NCBI GenBank assembly: GCA_007134025.1
Contig: SLLR01000030.1
Span: 17,157-81,156, forward strand
Reading direction: 5' to 3'
From: Desulfuromonadaceae bacterium
GTDB taxonomy: Bacteria; Desulfobacterota; Desulfuromonadia; Desulfuromonadales; Syntrophotaleaceae
Length of the DNA: 64,000 bases
Below, one piece after another: positions 55,527 through 63,857 of this stretch; the first letter of the stretch is position 1, and every line of letters begins with the position of its first letter. Made by a program: the position numbers and the translations under genes. Under the pieces are notes generated by a model. It did no database searches and was not told the origin of the DNA. It worked only from the letters and a program-made list of their open reading frames with translations.

Positions 55527-57659
55527 TCAGCTGTCAACTCGCGCCAGCAGTTCCTCAACGCTGGTCGCCGGCGCCAGACAGGTTTGGTCACGGCACAGAT
55601 AAGCGGTGGTTTGCCCCTGCAAGGGCTCTTTGTCTGTCGTCAGAGGCGTCAGCTGATGCAGACGCCGATCCTCAGGATCGGCCGTGATGATGAGAGTTCG
55701 CGGCAGAAAGCGGCGGCGCAGAGCGGTAAGCATTTTCCGGGTCAGGTCCTCGTCGGCACCGGTAGCCAGCACCACCACGTCTTTGGGGCCGAGGGCGTAA
55801 TCGAGAGCTGTGAGCAGCAGGGAACAGCCGGTGGGATTGGCAGCCGCCGGGCCGAGGCTGGTCTGCAAGACCGCTTCACCCCGTTCCGCCATGGCCAGAT
55901 CTCCGGTCAGTGCGGCGAGTCGGAGCAGATTCCAGGCCGCCGCCGCGTTGCCCGAAGGAACCGCGCCATCGGCCACGGTTCGGTTGCGCATAAGAACCGC
56001 CTCGACATCGCTGCCGCTGTCGTAGAGGTTGCCCCGGCCGTCGCCAAACAGCTCTTCCATGGCGGCGGTCAGTTCCAGCGCCGCAGCGAGATGCCGGCTG
56101 TCCTGACCGGCCTGGTAAAGCTCGATAAGTCCCCAGCAGAAAAACGCGTAATCTTCAAGGAACCCCGGCACCGCCGCTTCCCCCTGGCGATAACGGCGCA
56201 GCAGTCGTCCGTCGTCGCGACGCAGGCGATTCAGGATAAATTCGGCGCTGTCCCGGGCCGCCTGCAGAAAATGATCGTTGTCCAGCAGACTGGCGGCCCG
56301 AGCCAGGGCGGCGATCATCAACCCGTTCCAGGCTGTCAGTACCTTGTCGTCACGGTGAGGTCGGGGTCTTTTGTTGCGGGCTTCAAACAACAGCTGGCGG
56401 CCCAGGGCCAGAACGTCCCCCAGTCGTTCCGGTTCTACGCCGAACCAGCTTGCCCACTCGCTGACATCCATTTCCAAACGGACGATATTGCTGCCGTCAA
56501 AATTGCCTTCCTCGGAAATCTCGTAGCAATGGCAGAAAATGGTTCCGTGCTGGGTGCCGAGAACGTCCAGAACCTGTTGCGGGGTCCATAGGTAAAAGGT
56601 CCCTTCCGCGCCTTCCGAATCGGCATCCTCACCGCTGTAGAAACCCCCTTCGGCATCCCTCAAGTCCCGCACCACGTATTCGCAGAGTTCATCCAGCAGG
56701 GTAGAGAAAAAGGCGCTGCCGTTGTGCTGAAAGGCGTCCGCCGCCGCCAGCGCCAGCAAGGCCTGGTCGTAAAGCATTTTTTCAAAATGGGGCACCCGCC
56801 AGTGAGCGTCTACGGCATAGCGGTGAACTCCGAAGCCTATATGATCGTAGGTTCCGCTGAGGCGAATGCCCTGCAGGGTGCGCAGAGCCATGGTCGGGGC
56901 ATTCTCTTTGTTCAACCGGTCGCCCAGCCGTAACAGCAGAGACAGGTTGTGTGCCATGGGGAACTTGGGTGCGTCGCCGAAGCCGCCCCGTTCCTTGTCA
57001 AAGCGATCAAAAAACTCGTTGTAGGCGACCAGCAGCGGTTTCGAATCAAGGGGCGTCGGGCGGCCTTCCGTGCCGCTTAATTCCTGCAGCGAATCGGTCA
57101 GGCGCTGCCCCGAGTCGAGCAACTGCTGGCGATTGTTCTGCCAGTTGCCGGCGATCCGCTGCAGAATGTCGATGATGCCTGAGGTCTGGCCGCGAGCTTG
57201 GCGAGGCATGTAGGTGGTCGCATAAAAGGGTTGCCTCTCCGGGGTCAGGAACACGTTGAGTGGCCAGCCGCCGCTCCCGGTGAGCAACTGGCAGGCGCTC
57301 ATGTAGGTCGTGTCCACGTCCGGCCGCTCTTCCCGATCGACCTTGATGGAGACGAAGGATTGATTAAGCACCTGGGCCACCTCGGAATCTTCAAAGGACT
57401 CCCGTTCCATGACGTGACACCAGTGGCAGGTCGAATAGCCGATGGAAACCAGTACCGGCTTATCTTCACGGCGGGCACGCTCAAAGGCCTCCTCTCCCCA
57501 GGGATACCAGTCCACGGGGTTTTCGGCATGCTGCAGAAGATAAGGACTTTTTTCAAAAATCAAACGGTTGTAGCTGTCCCCGCCGTCGGCGGGCAGTCTG
57601 CTCAGATCGACGGAAGACAGGCGGGTGACACTATCCTGACGGGCAGGGTCGTTGTTCAT
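55527..57659 (-). CDS. Thioredoxin-domain protein of the YyaL / DUF255 family
   Basis: 710 residues from ATG at 57659 ([11 protein letters not shown]), with GAGGAG six bases upstream. N-terminal thioredoxin-like domain: [47 protein letters not shown] (CxxC), then a large six-hairpin glycosidase-like (alpha/alpha toroid) region: [58 protein letters not shown]. Conserved from bacteria to humans (SPATA20) but of unknown activity. Monocistronic by position. Confidence 0.92.
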   Translation of the reverse strand: MNNDPARQDSVTRLSSVDLSRLPADGGDSYNRLIFEKSPYLLQHAENPVDWYPWGEEAFERARREDKPVLVSIGYSTCHWCHVMERESFEDSEVAQVLNQSFVSIKVDREERPDVDTTYMSACQLLTGSGGWPLNVFLTPERQPFYATTYMPRQARGQTSGIIDILQRIAGNWQNNRQQLLDSGQRLTDSLQELSGTEGRPTPLDSKPLLVAYNEFFDRFDKERGGFGDAPKFPMAHNLSLLLRLGDRLNKENAPTMALRTLQGIRLSGTYDHIGFGVHRYAVDAHWRVPHFEKMLYDQALLALAAADAFQHNGSAFFSTLLDELCEYVVRDLRDAEGGFYSGEDADSEGAEGTFYLWTPQQVLDVLGTQHGTIFCHCYEISEEGNFDGSNIVRLEMDVSEWASWFGVEPERLGDVLALGRQLLFEARNKRPRPHRDDKVLTAWNGLMIAALARAASLLDNDHFLQAARDSAEFILNRLRRDDGRLLRRYRQGEAAVPGFLEDYAFFCWGLIELYQAGQDSRHLAAALELTAAMEELFGDGRGNLYDSGSDVEAVLMRNRTVADGAVPSGNAAAAWNLLRLAALTGDLAMAERGEAVLQTSLGPAAANPTGCSLLLTALDYALGPKDVVVLATGADEDLTRKMLTALRRRFLPRTLIITADPEDRRLHQLTPLTTDKEPLQGQTTAYLCRDQTCLAPATSVEELLARVDS

Positions 57660-57712
57660 GAAGGCTCCTCGGTTGGTTTCGAAAAAGACGGGGCGATGCC
57701 TTATCGTAACAA

Positions 57713-57740
57713 AGCCCCGGGTTGCAGGCAAACCGGGGCT
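57713..57740 (-). terminator. Terminator of the ATP-grasp/GNAT/kamA operon
   Basis: AGCCCCGG and CCGGGGCT (57740-57733 and 57720-57713 on the minus strand) form an 8-bp perfect stem, followed by TTTGTT, 49 bases after the kamA-like stop. Confidence 0.6.
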
Positions 57741-57788
57741 GAAAAAATGCTATGAATTTCCGTTGCGGCATCGACCGCCGCTATGATC

Positions 57789-58874
57789 TCAGCCGCTCTG
57801 GTTGACCGCCATCGGAACGTTCTGTTCGGTTACGGGCCGCGCATTGGAGTAGCGGTAGTCCAGTCCCTGGTAATTCTTCAGGATCACCTCGTCGCCCAGC
57901 GACTGAAGGTATTCCGGCAACAGGGGAATCTTGCCCCCGCCGCCGGGCGCGTCGATAACGAAAGCCGGCACCGCCATGCCCGAAGTGTGTCCCCGCAGGG
58001 CGCGCATGATGTCGAGACCTTCTTCCACTGTGGTGCGAAAGTGCTCGGTGCCCAGCACCAGATCGGCCTGATAGAGATAGTAGGGCTTGACCCGCACGGC
58101 CAGCAGCCTCTGCATCAGCCGTCGCATGATTTGGGGATCATCGTTAACGCCCCGTAGCAGGACCGTCTGATTGCCCAGGGGAATACCGGCGTCGGCCAGT
58201 CGCGCCAGAGCCCTGGCCGCCAGGGGGGTGATTTCGTCGGGATGGTTAAAGTGGGTGTTGAGGTACAGAGGATGATACCGCTGCAGCATCCGGGTAAGAG
58301 CCAGGGTGATGCGCTGGGGCAACACCACCGGCATGCGGGTACCGATGCGCAGAATCTCCACTGTCGGAATGCCCCGGAGTTCCTTGAGAATTCCATCGAG
58401 CATTTCATTGCTCAGCAGCAGAGGATCGCCGCCTGAAAGAATCACGTCGCGAATCTCCGGGTGCTTACGGATATAGGCCAACCCTTGGGCGATGGTGTTG
58501 CGGGTTACCTGCATGCGGTCCTTGCCGACCTTGCGCTTGCGGGTGCAGAAGCGACAGTACATGGCGCATTCGGAGCAGACCTGGAACAATACTCGGTCGG
58601 GATAGCGGTGCACCAGGTTGGCTACCGGGCTTTGTTCCTCCTCTTCCAGAGGGTCGGCGCAGCAGGACCCCGCCTCCAACTCCTCCACGGAGGGAACGGC
58701 CTGCCGCCAGATAGGATCGTCCACCGATTGTATCAAGCTCAGGTAATAGGGGGTTACCCGCATGGGATAGCGTTCAGCCACTGCCGCCAGAGGGCGGGGG
58801 TCGACCCCGTAACGACGGGTCAGCCGGGCCGGAGACGTGACGCAGGACTGCAACATTTTTTGCCAGATTTCCAT
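57789..58874 (-). CDS. kamA: KamA-type radical SAM protein, probable lysine 2,3-aminomutase
   Basis: 361 residues. Radical SAM motif MYCRFCTRKRKVG (CxxxCxxC at about 105-112), preceded by the KamA-like RVTPYYLSLIQ and HRYPDRVLFQV. The PLP-binding Lys lies in DAPGGGGKIPLLPEY (about 315-329), and the two Asp residues that clamp the lysine substrate in clostridial KamA are present (D of ADLVLGTEHFRT and D before APGGGG). This favours a true lysine to beta-lysine mutase over EpmB, which lacks the PGGGGK motif; no efp or epmA is nearby. It is shorter at the N-terminus than typical KamA (about 415). Last gene of a four-gene operon, 4 bases after the GNAT gene. Confidence 0.82.
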   Translation of the reverse strand: MEIWQKMLQSCVTSPARLTRRYGVDPRPLAAVAERYPMRVTPYYLSLIQSVDDPIWRQAVPSVEELEAGSCCADPLEEEEQSPVANLVHRYPDRVLFQVCSECAMYCRFCTRKRKVGKDRMQVTRNTIAQGLAYIRKHPEIRDVILSGGDPLLLSNEMLDGILKELRGIPTVEILRIGTRMPVVLPQRITLALTRMLQRYHPLYLNTHFNHPDEITPLAARALARLADAGIPLGNQTVLLRGVNDDPQIMRRLMQRLLAVRVKPYYLYQADLVLGTEHFRTTVEEGLDIMRALRGHTSGMAVPAFVIDAPGGGGKIPLLPEYLQSLGDEVILKNYQGLDYRYSNARPVTEQNVPMAVNQSG

Positions 58875-58878
58875 GAGA

Positions 58879-59361
58879 TCAGGCGCCCCCCCTGCAAGTG
58901 AACCGCTTCACGTAGGTCAGGCGGTCGTCGCCGACCCGGTAAAAATCCCCAATCCGGCTCTCCAGCCGGTAACCGGCCTGTGTGTAAAAGTCCCGAGTCC
59001 GCTGATAGCTGCCCTGGGACGAGGTCTCCAGACAGATCAGCCGGGCGCCTTCGGCCACGGCCAGGGCTTCCACATGGGCCAGCAGCCGTCGACCGATACC
59101 ACGACCCTGTCCCTGCGGAGCCACGGCGATCCAGTAGATTACATAATTACCCTCGGTCAGCGGTACCGGTCCAAACAGAATATAGCCCAGCACACAGCCG
59201 GCTTCCTCGGTCACCGCCACCCGGTAATCGGATTGGGCCGGATCCTTCAGCACAATCTCCAGTAGCTCCTGGGCACAAGCGAGTTCGGCTTCGTTAAAGG
59301 CACCGCACTGGCGCAGAATATCGGTCAGGGCGAGAAAGTCCCCAGGGCGCAGCTCACGCAT
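58879..59361 (-). CDS. GNAT-family N-acetyltransferase
   Basis: 160 residues. Acetyl-CoA-binding motif A is IYWIAVAPQGQGRGIGRRLL (about 74-93, with Q-G-x-G-x-G), motif B is YTQAGYRLESRI. In methanogens and some bacteria a KamA enzyme pairs with an acetyltransferase (AblB) to make N-epsilon-acetyl-beta-lysine; this protein is not clearly AblB-like, so that is only a possibility. It overlaps the upstream ATP-grasp gene by 8 bases and ends 4 bases before kamA. Confidence 0.85.
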   Translation of the reverse strand: MRELRPGDFLALTDILRQCGAFNEAELACAQELLEIVLKDPAQSDYRVAVTEEAGCVLGYILFGPVPLTEGNYVIYWIAVAPQGQGRGIGRRLLAHVEALAVAEGARLICLETSSQGSYQRTRDFYTQAGYRLESRIGDFYRVGDDRLTYVKRFTCRGGA

Positions 59362-60364
59362 GGACGGCCTCCCTGCGGCTGACAGCCAACTCCACCAGGC
59401 GACTGATGAGACGGGGATAGTTCAGCCCAGCCGCCGCAGCCGCCCGAGCCAGCCCCGCTTCCGGGCCGATATCCGGATTGGCGTTGACTTCGAGAATGTA
59501 AGGCACATCCTGCCGAAAGCGGATATCGACGCGGGCGTAATCCCGGCACTCCAGCAGCTTAAAGGCGCGCAGCGCCACGTCCCGGATCAGAAATTCCTCG
59601 CGAAAACTCAGCGCAGCCGGGCAAACCGGCCGGGTGCCGGTGTATTCGCTGGAATCCTCCAGCCATTTGCCCCGGTAGCTGACGATGGCGTTGGTCAGGG
59701 ACGGGTCAAAGCGGATCTCCGAGATCGGCAGCGGCTGGGGAGGATGGTTGCCGATGGTGGCGACATTAAACTCCCGACCGTCAATGAACTCTTCCACCAA
59801 CGCGTCCTGGCAGTAGGTGCGATGGACATAGGCGACGCGGCTGTTCAGGGCCTTGCCGTTATGCACGATGCTGTCTTCGGTGATTCCCAAAGACGCGTCC
59901 TCAAAGCGGGGTTTGACGATCAGCGGGAATTTCATCCCCTTGATATGCGGCTGTTGGCTGCCGAGGCGCACCAGGGCATAGGGAGGCGTCGGCAGGTGGT
60001 GGGCGCTGAACAGATCCTTGCTGCGCACCTTGTCCTGGCTCAATCCCAGACAACCGGGAGAGGCTCCGGTATAGGGCAGATTCAGAAGCTCCAGAAGGGC
60101 CGCCACGTGCATTTCCCGGCGGCTGTCGCCCCAGAAACCTTCACACAGATTGAAGGCCAGATCCAAGGCGGACTCCTGCAATTGTTGGATGAACGCGCTG
60201 ATGTCTTCTCTCAGAGGCACCAGAGTGGCGTGGTGGCCCAGTTCCCGCAGCGCCTCGAGCACCGCCTCGGCTTCTCCGCGGGCGCCCTGTTCGGAAATCA
60301 AATCAATGCTCTCGCCGCGAGCCGGGACGGCAGGCGCTTCGTTATAACAGACAGCAATTCGCAT
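59354..60364 (-). CDS. D-Ala-D-Ala ligase-like ATP-grasp protein (second of a pair)
   Basis: 336 residues from ATG at 60364 (MRIAVCYNEAPAVPARG), with GGGGGAG before it. Ddl-like fold: LAFNLCEGFWGDSRREMHVA, LNLPYTGASPGCLGLSQDKV, ATP-binding KFPLIVKPRFEDASLGI, the core EEFIDGREFNVATIGN, and the metal-binding end YARVDIRFRQ...YILEVNANPDIG. Such ATP-grasp enzymes join a carboxylate to an amine. It differs from genuine Ddl in the EGxxGEDG and end motifs, so the substrate is likely not D-Ala. It overlaps the first ATP-grasp gene by 23 bases. Confidence 0.85.
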   Translation of the reverse strand: MRIAVCYNEAPAVPARGESIDLISEQGARGEAEAVLEALRELGHHATLVPLREDISAFIQQLQESALDLAFNLCEGFWGDSRREMHVAALLELLNLPYTGASPGCLGLSQDKVRSKDLFSAHHLPTPPYALVRLGSQQPHIKGMKFPLIVKPRFEDASLGITEDSIVHNGKALNSRVAYVHRTYCQDALVEEFIDGREFNVATIGNHPPQPLPISEIRFDPSLTNAIVSYRGKWLEDSSEYTGTRPVCPAALSFREEFLIRDVALRAFKLLECRDYARVDIRFRQDVPYILEVNANPDIGPEAGLARAAAAAGLNYPRLISRLVELAVSRREAVHA

Positions 60365-61412
60365 GGCGCTCCCCCGAAAAAAGGCGATGACGAACAAGGG
60401 CCGCATCGACCACGCTCAGAATCAGCTCGTCGTAGGACAAACCCGCGGCGCGAGCCGCTTTAGGGAAACAGCTGTTCTGTTCCGGGCGGGGCAGAATCCC
60501 CGGCAGGGGATTGAGTTCGATAATATGGGGGCGACCTTGGGCATTGAGCCGCACATCGATCCGGCACCAGTCGTGACAGCCCATGACGCGAAAGGCTCTT
60601 TTGCAGAGCTGCTCAATAGCGTTGTAGAGCTCCGGATCCAAGGCCGCCGGACAGGAGAAAATCGACAGGGGCTGATCTTCCCGGTCCCAGACCCATTTGG
60701 CTTCGTAGGAATAGATGGGATTGACCCCGGTCGGCAGGGCCGAGAAATCAATCTCGACGACGGGCAGCATGCGCAGCTCTGCGTCGTTGCCGATCATCGC
60801 CACGGTGAATTCCCGGCCGGGCAGGAACTCTTCAATGAGCAGCGGCTGGCGGTAGGTGGCCAGCGCCCATTCCACCTGTTGCAGCAACTGCTTGCGGTGG
60901 CGCACCAGGGCGCTATCGGGGACGCCCTTGCTGGAGCCTTCCAAAATCGGCTTGACCATCAGCGGATAGCGCAGCCGGGCGGGTATGTCCCGCAACTGCT
61001 CCACCAGGGCGAAACGGGGGGTGGCGACCCGGTGATAGTTGAGAATCTCCTTGGTGCGGCGTTTGTCGAGACAATTGCCGAGGGTCAGTGGATCGCTGCC
61101 CGTGTAGGGCAGGCCGAGCATATCCAGCATGGCTGGAATCTGGGATTCGCGACTGGCGCCCAGGAGACCTTCGGCCATGTTGAAGACCAGGTCCGGCCGC
61201 AACGCCTGGAAGGTGGCAAAGGCGTTGTGGTCGGCCTCCACCAGGGTAACCTGATGGCGCCGGGCCAGGGCCGAACGGACCGCATCAATAGTTTCGAAGT
61301 CGTCCCATTCGGCATACAGGTCATCGGCAATGGACAGGGGAGAGGCGGATGATGAGTCGGACGGCGCGCAGGCGGACGCCCGGCGCAGATTGAACGAAAG
61401 CGCGATGTGCAT
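60342..61412 (-). CDS. D-Ala-D-Ala ligase-like ATP-grasp protein (first of a pair)
   Basis: 356 residues: LVFNMAEGLLGASRESQIPA, MLGLPYTGSDPLTLGNCLDK, RYPLMVKPILEGSSKG, LIEEFLPGREFTVAMIGND, CRIDVRLNAQGRPHIIELNP. A paralogue of the next gene, with a Ser/Ala-rich insert near the N-terminus (about 16-27). Start ATG at 61412 with AAGGGG seven bases upstream; that SD lies in a sequence that can pair with the leader (61506-61523). First gene of the operon behind a promoter at 61579-61607. Together the two ligases could form two successive amide bonds; the substrates are unknown. Confidence 0.85.
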   Translation of the reverse strand: MHIALSFNLRRASACAPSDSSSASPLSIADDLYAEWDDFETIDAVRSALARRHQVTLVEADHNAFATFQALRPDLVFNMAEGLLGASRESQIPAMLDMLGLPYTGSDPLTLGNCLDKRRTKEILNYHRVATPRFALVEQLRDIPARLRYPLMVKPILEGSSKGVPDSALVRHRKQLLQQVEWALATYRQPLLIEEFLPGREFTVAMIGNDAELRMLPVVEIDFSALPTGVNPIYSYEAKWVWDREDQPLSIFSCPAALDPELYNAIEQLCKRAFRVMGCHDWCRIDVRLNAQGRPHIIELNPLPGILPRPEQNSCFPKAARAAGLSYDELILSVVDAALVRHRLFSGERHANCCLL

Positions 61413-61415
61413 GGA

Positions 61416-61523
61416 TAACCCCTTTTATAAAGCCTGACAGAGCGGTGTTCCTCCCTTGTGGAGGATTCGGTTCATTCATCGGATTCGGGACGCCTGGCGG
61501 CGGGCGGCTATAAAAAGGGGTTA
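61416..61523 (-). promoter_or_regulatory. Structured leader: inverted repeat that can hide the SD of the ATP-grasp operon
   Basis: On the transcript, GGCTTTATAAAAGGGGTTA (61434-61416) holds the SD AAGGGG. The upstream segment TAACCCCTTTTTATAGCC (61523-61506) is its complement with two small bulges, about 17 pairs. Between them a hairpin TCCTCC/GGAGGA forms at 61449-61465. Pairing would block translation, so an RNA switch or a regulator that opens the stem is possible. Confidence 0.5.
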
Positions 61524-61578
61524 CTTTTTATGCGGATCGTCGTGCTTTTCCCGAACCGGAATGGGGCCGATATTTCCT

Positions 61579-61607
61579 CATATACGCCTGATAAATCGTC
61601 CTGTCAA
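61579..61607 (-). promoter_or_regulatory. Promoter of the ATP-grasp/GNAT/kamA operon
   Basis: On the minus strand perfect TTGACA (61607-61602), exactly 17 bases, TATATG (61584-61579). It predicts a leader of about 160 bases. Confidence 0.7.
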
Positions 61608-61814
61608 CAGAATAAAATAGGGACCAATGGAAATAAATAAAAGCGCTTTTTATTGAAATGTTAGCGTCAATATTTAAAAATTTAGTGAGGTTTTTTCGGC
61701 AAGATTCAAGAGGTGTTTTCGATTCATTTTAAACAGAAACCGCGAACCGGCCTTTTCGGCGAAAAAATGTCGGGCATTTCGGGCTTCAGCAGGCAAAAAG
61801 AAATAATCATAAAA

Positions 61815-61828
61815 TTGATACAGGTCAA
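61815..61828. promoter_or_regulatory. FNR/CRP-superfamily site upstream of hcp
   Basis: TTGAT-ACAG-GTCAA matches the TTGAT-N4-ATCAA type of site, with one base off symmetry. In deltaproteobacteria hcp is controlled by HcpR, an FNR/CRP relative with TTGAC-N4-GTCAA-like sites; this site fits that class. It ends 92 bases before the hcp ATG. Confidence 0.5.
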
Positions 61829-61920
61829 GTGAAGGGCGAGCCTAAGCGGATAGATTGGCGACAACAGCCAAAGCGTGAAAGTCGATTTTTTATTCACATT
61901 GACAAGAAAGGAGTTCCCGC

Positions 61921-63555
61921 ATGTTTTGTCATCAATGCGAACAGACGGCCAAAGGCACGGGGTGCACTCAGGTCGGGGTATGCGGCAAGCAACCAAATGT
62001 GGCCGCCCTGCAGGACAATCTGCTGCACGGACTGCAAGGTCTCGGCTTTTTTTCCCACAAGGCCCGCAAGCTCGGCTCCACGGACAAGGAACTGGAAGCC
62101 TTTCTCCTTGAAGGCCTGTTTGCCACTGTCACCAACGTCGATTTTGACCCCGCCCGTCTGGCGAATTTGACGGCTCGCTGCGGCCAACTCAAGGACAAAG
62201 CACAACATCTCTACCAGGAGGCCTTTCGTCGCGCCAACGGCATTCCCGCTCCCCGGTTTTCCAAAGGTCCGCCGGCCTGGCAGCCTGCGGCGGATCTCAC
62301 TATCCAGGGCGCTCAATTCGGTATCGACAAGCTGCATGGCGATCCCGACATTCGTTCGGTGATTGAAATTCTGCTCTACGGTCTCAAGGGCATGGCCGCC
62401 TATGCCGAGCACGCCCAGATTCTCGGCAAAGTCGATCCGGAAGTCAGCGCCTTTTTTGAATCGGCCCTTGCCGCCACCTGCGACCCCGATCTGGAACTGA
62501 TGGATTTCGTTTCTCTGGCCATGGAGTGCGGCAAGCACAACCTCACCGTCATGGGTCTGCTCAACGCCGGCCACGTGGAAAACTACGGTCACCCGGTACC
62601 GACCCCGGTTTCCACCGGCACCAGGGCCGGCAAAGGGATTCTGGTCTCGGGCCACGACCTGAAGATGCTTGAAGAACTGCTCAAACAGACCGAGGGCAAG
62701 GGCATCAACGTCTATACCCACGGGGAGATGCTGCCCGCTCACGGCTATCCGGGCCTGAAAAAATATGCCCATCTGGCCGGTAACTTCGGTGGTGCCTGGC
62801 AGGACCAGGCCAAGGAACTGCCCCAGTTCCCCGGGGCCATTATCTTCAACACCAACTGCATTCAGAAACCGGCCGAGTCCTACAGGGACCGTCTGTTCAC
62901 CTGGGGCTGCACCGCCTGGCCCGACGTGCCCCACATCGAAGGTTTCGACTTTTCCGCCGTCATCGACAAGGCCCTGGCCTGCCCCGACGTTCCTGAAGTC
63001 CCGGGGCAGGAGATTCTGGTCGGCTTCGGCCACAACGCGGTGCTCGGCGTGGCCGACAAAGTCATCGATGCGGTCAAAAGCGGCGCGATCAAGCACTTCT
63101 TCCTGATTGGCGGCTGCGACGGTGCCAAATCGGGCCGCAACTACTACACCGAATTTGCCGAGAAGGTCCCGAAGGACAGCGTGATTCTGACCCTGGCCTG
63201 CGGCAAGTACCGCTTCAACAAGCTGGATTTTGGCGATATCGGCGGCATTCCCCGTCTGCTGGACGTAGGACAGTGCAACGACGCCTACAGCGCCATCCAG
63301 ATCGCGGTGGCCCTGGCCGGAGCCTTTGACCGCGGAGTCAACGATCTGCCCTTGAGTATGATTCTGTCCTGGTACGAGCAGAAAGCGGCGGTGATCCTGC
63401 TGACCCTGCTGCACCTGGGTATCCAGAACATCAAGCTCGGACCGAGCCTGCCGGCCTTTATCACCCCCAACGTCCTCAACTTTCTGGTGGAGAACTTCAA
63501 CATCGCGCCCATCACCACCGCAGAAGATGATCTCAAGGCAATTCTCGGTTCTTAA
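61921..63555 (+). CDS. hcp: Hybrid cluster protein (hydroxylamine reductase), class I
   Basis: 544 residues. The N-terminal Cys set C3-x2-C6-x8-C15-x5-C21 (MFCHQCEQTAKGTGCTQVGV, then C) is the class I form found in strict anaerobes. Hybrid-cluster ligands are visible in NVYTHGEMLPAHGYP (His, Glu), FNTNCIQKP, IGGCDGAKSGRNYY, TLACGKYRFN and DVGQCND. The enzyme reduces hydroxylamine in vitro and is linked to NO/nitrosative stress defence in vivo. SD AAAGGAG seven bases before ATG. Monocistronic, with a possible HcpR/FNR-type site upstream. Confidence 0.96.
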   Translation: MFCHQCEQTAKGTGCTQVGVCGKQPNVAALQDNLLHGLQGLGFFSHKARKLGSTDKELEAFLLEGLFATVTNVDFDPARLANLTARCGQLKDKAQHLYQEAFRRANGIPAPRFSKGPPAWQPAADLTIQGAQFGIDKLHGDPDIRSVIEILLYGLKGMAAYAEHAQILGKVDPEVSAFFESALAATCDPDLELMDFVSLAMECGKHNLTVMGLLNAGHVENYGHPVPTPVSTGTRAGKGILVSGHDLKMLEELLKQTEGKGINVYTHGEMLPAHGYPGLKKYAHLAGNFGGAWQDQAKELPQFPGAIIFNTNCIQKPAESYRDRLFTWGCTAWPDVPHIEGFDFSAVIDKALACPDVPEVPGQEILVGFGHNAVLGVADKVIDAVKSGAIKHFFLIGGCDGAKSGRNYYTEFAEKVPKDSVILTLACGKYRFNKLDFGDIGGIPRLLDVGQCNDAYSAIQIAVALAGAFDRGVNDLPLSMILSWYEQKAAVILLTLLHLGIQNIKLGPSLPAFITPNVLNFLVENFNIAPITTAEDDLKAILGS

Positions 63556-63610
63556 AAACACACTCTCACGGGCAGATGGGCTATTTTGACCCTGCCTGCC
63601 GACAAAAAAA

Positions 63611-63645
63611 CACGAGGTGCCATCCCAACAGGATGGCACCTCGTG
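63611..63645. terminator. Perfect 15-bp hairpin after hcp; T tract only on the minus strand
   Basis: CACGAGGTGCCATCC (63611-63625) pairs fully with GGATGGCACCTCGTG (63631-63645), loop CAACA. Bases 63604-63610 are AAAAAAA, so the U tract appears only for leftward transcripts. It may still stop hcp transcription as a strong hairpin. Confidence 0.65.
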
Positions 63646-63683
63646 CTGTATGAATGCGGACCGGCTTCGAAAATCAAAAGACA

Positions 63684-63712
63684 TTGACTGTCAAGTGAAT
63701 ATACGGTATCTA
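63684..63712 (+). promoter_or_regulatory. Promoter for tRNA-Thr
   Basis: TTGACT at 63684-63689, 17 bases, TATCTA at 63707-63712, ending 20 bases before the tRNA. Confidence 0.7.
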
Positions 63713-63732
63713 GGTTCTCCAGTTCCAGTTTC

Positions 63733-63808
<76 letters not shown>

Positions 63809-63812
63809 GTAA

Positions 63813-63857
63813 AAACAGGCACTTACCTTGATTGGTAGGTGCCTGTTTGGTTTTTTT
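63813..63857 (+). terminator. Intrinsic terminator after tRNA-Thr
   Basis: AAACAGGCACTTACC (63813-63827) pairs with GGTAGGTGCCTGTTT (63834-63848), 15 bp with one wobble, followed by GGTTTTTTT. Confidence 0.9.

Larger units (their letters stand above)
61413..61920. other. 508-base divergent intergenic region between the ATP-grasp operon and hcp
   Basis: No gene is supported. It holds the structured leader and promoter of the leftward operon (61416-61607), an AT-rich stretch (61600-61700), and the FNR-type site upstream of hcp (61815-61828). Confidence 0.6.

Noticed and set aside
57789..58874. EpmB (EF-P lysine aminomutase) instead of KamA
   Set aside because: The PGGGGK PLP-lysine motif and both substrate Asp residues of KamA are present, and no efp or epmA is near.
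61894..63684. 596-codon frame antisense to hcp
   Set aside because: GC-rich codon-position shadow of hcp; Val/Gly/His-rich composition and no family.
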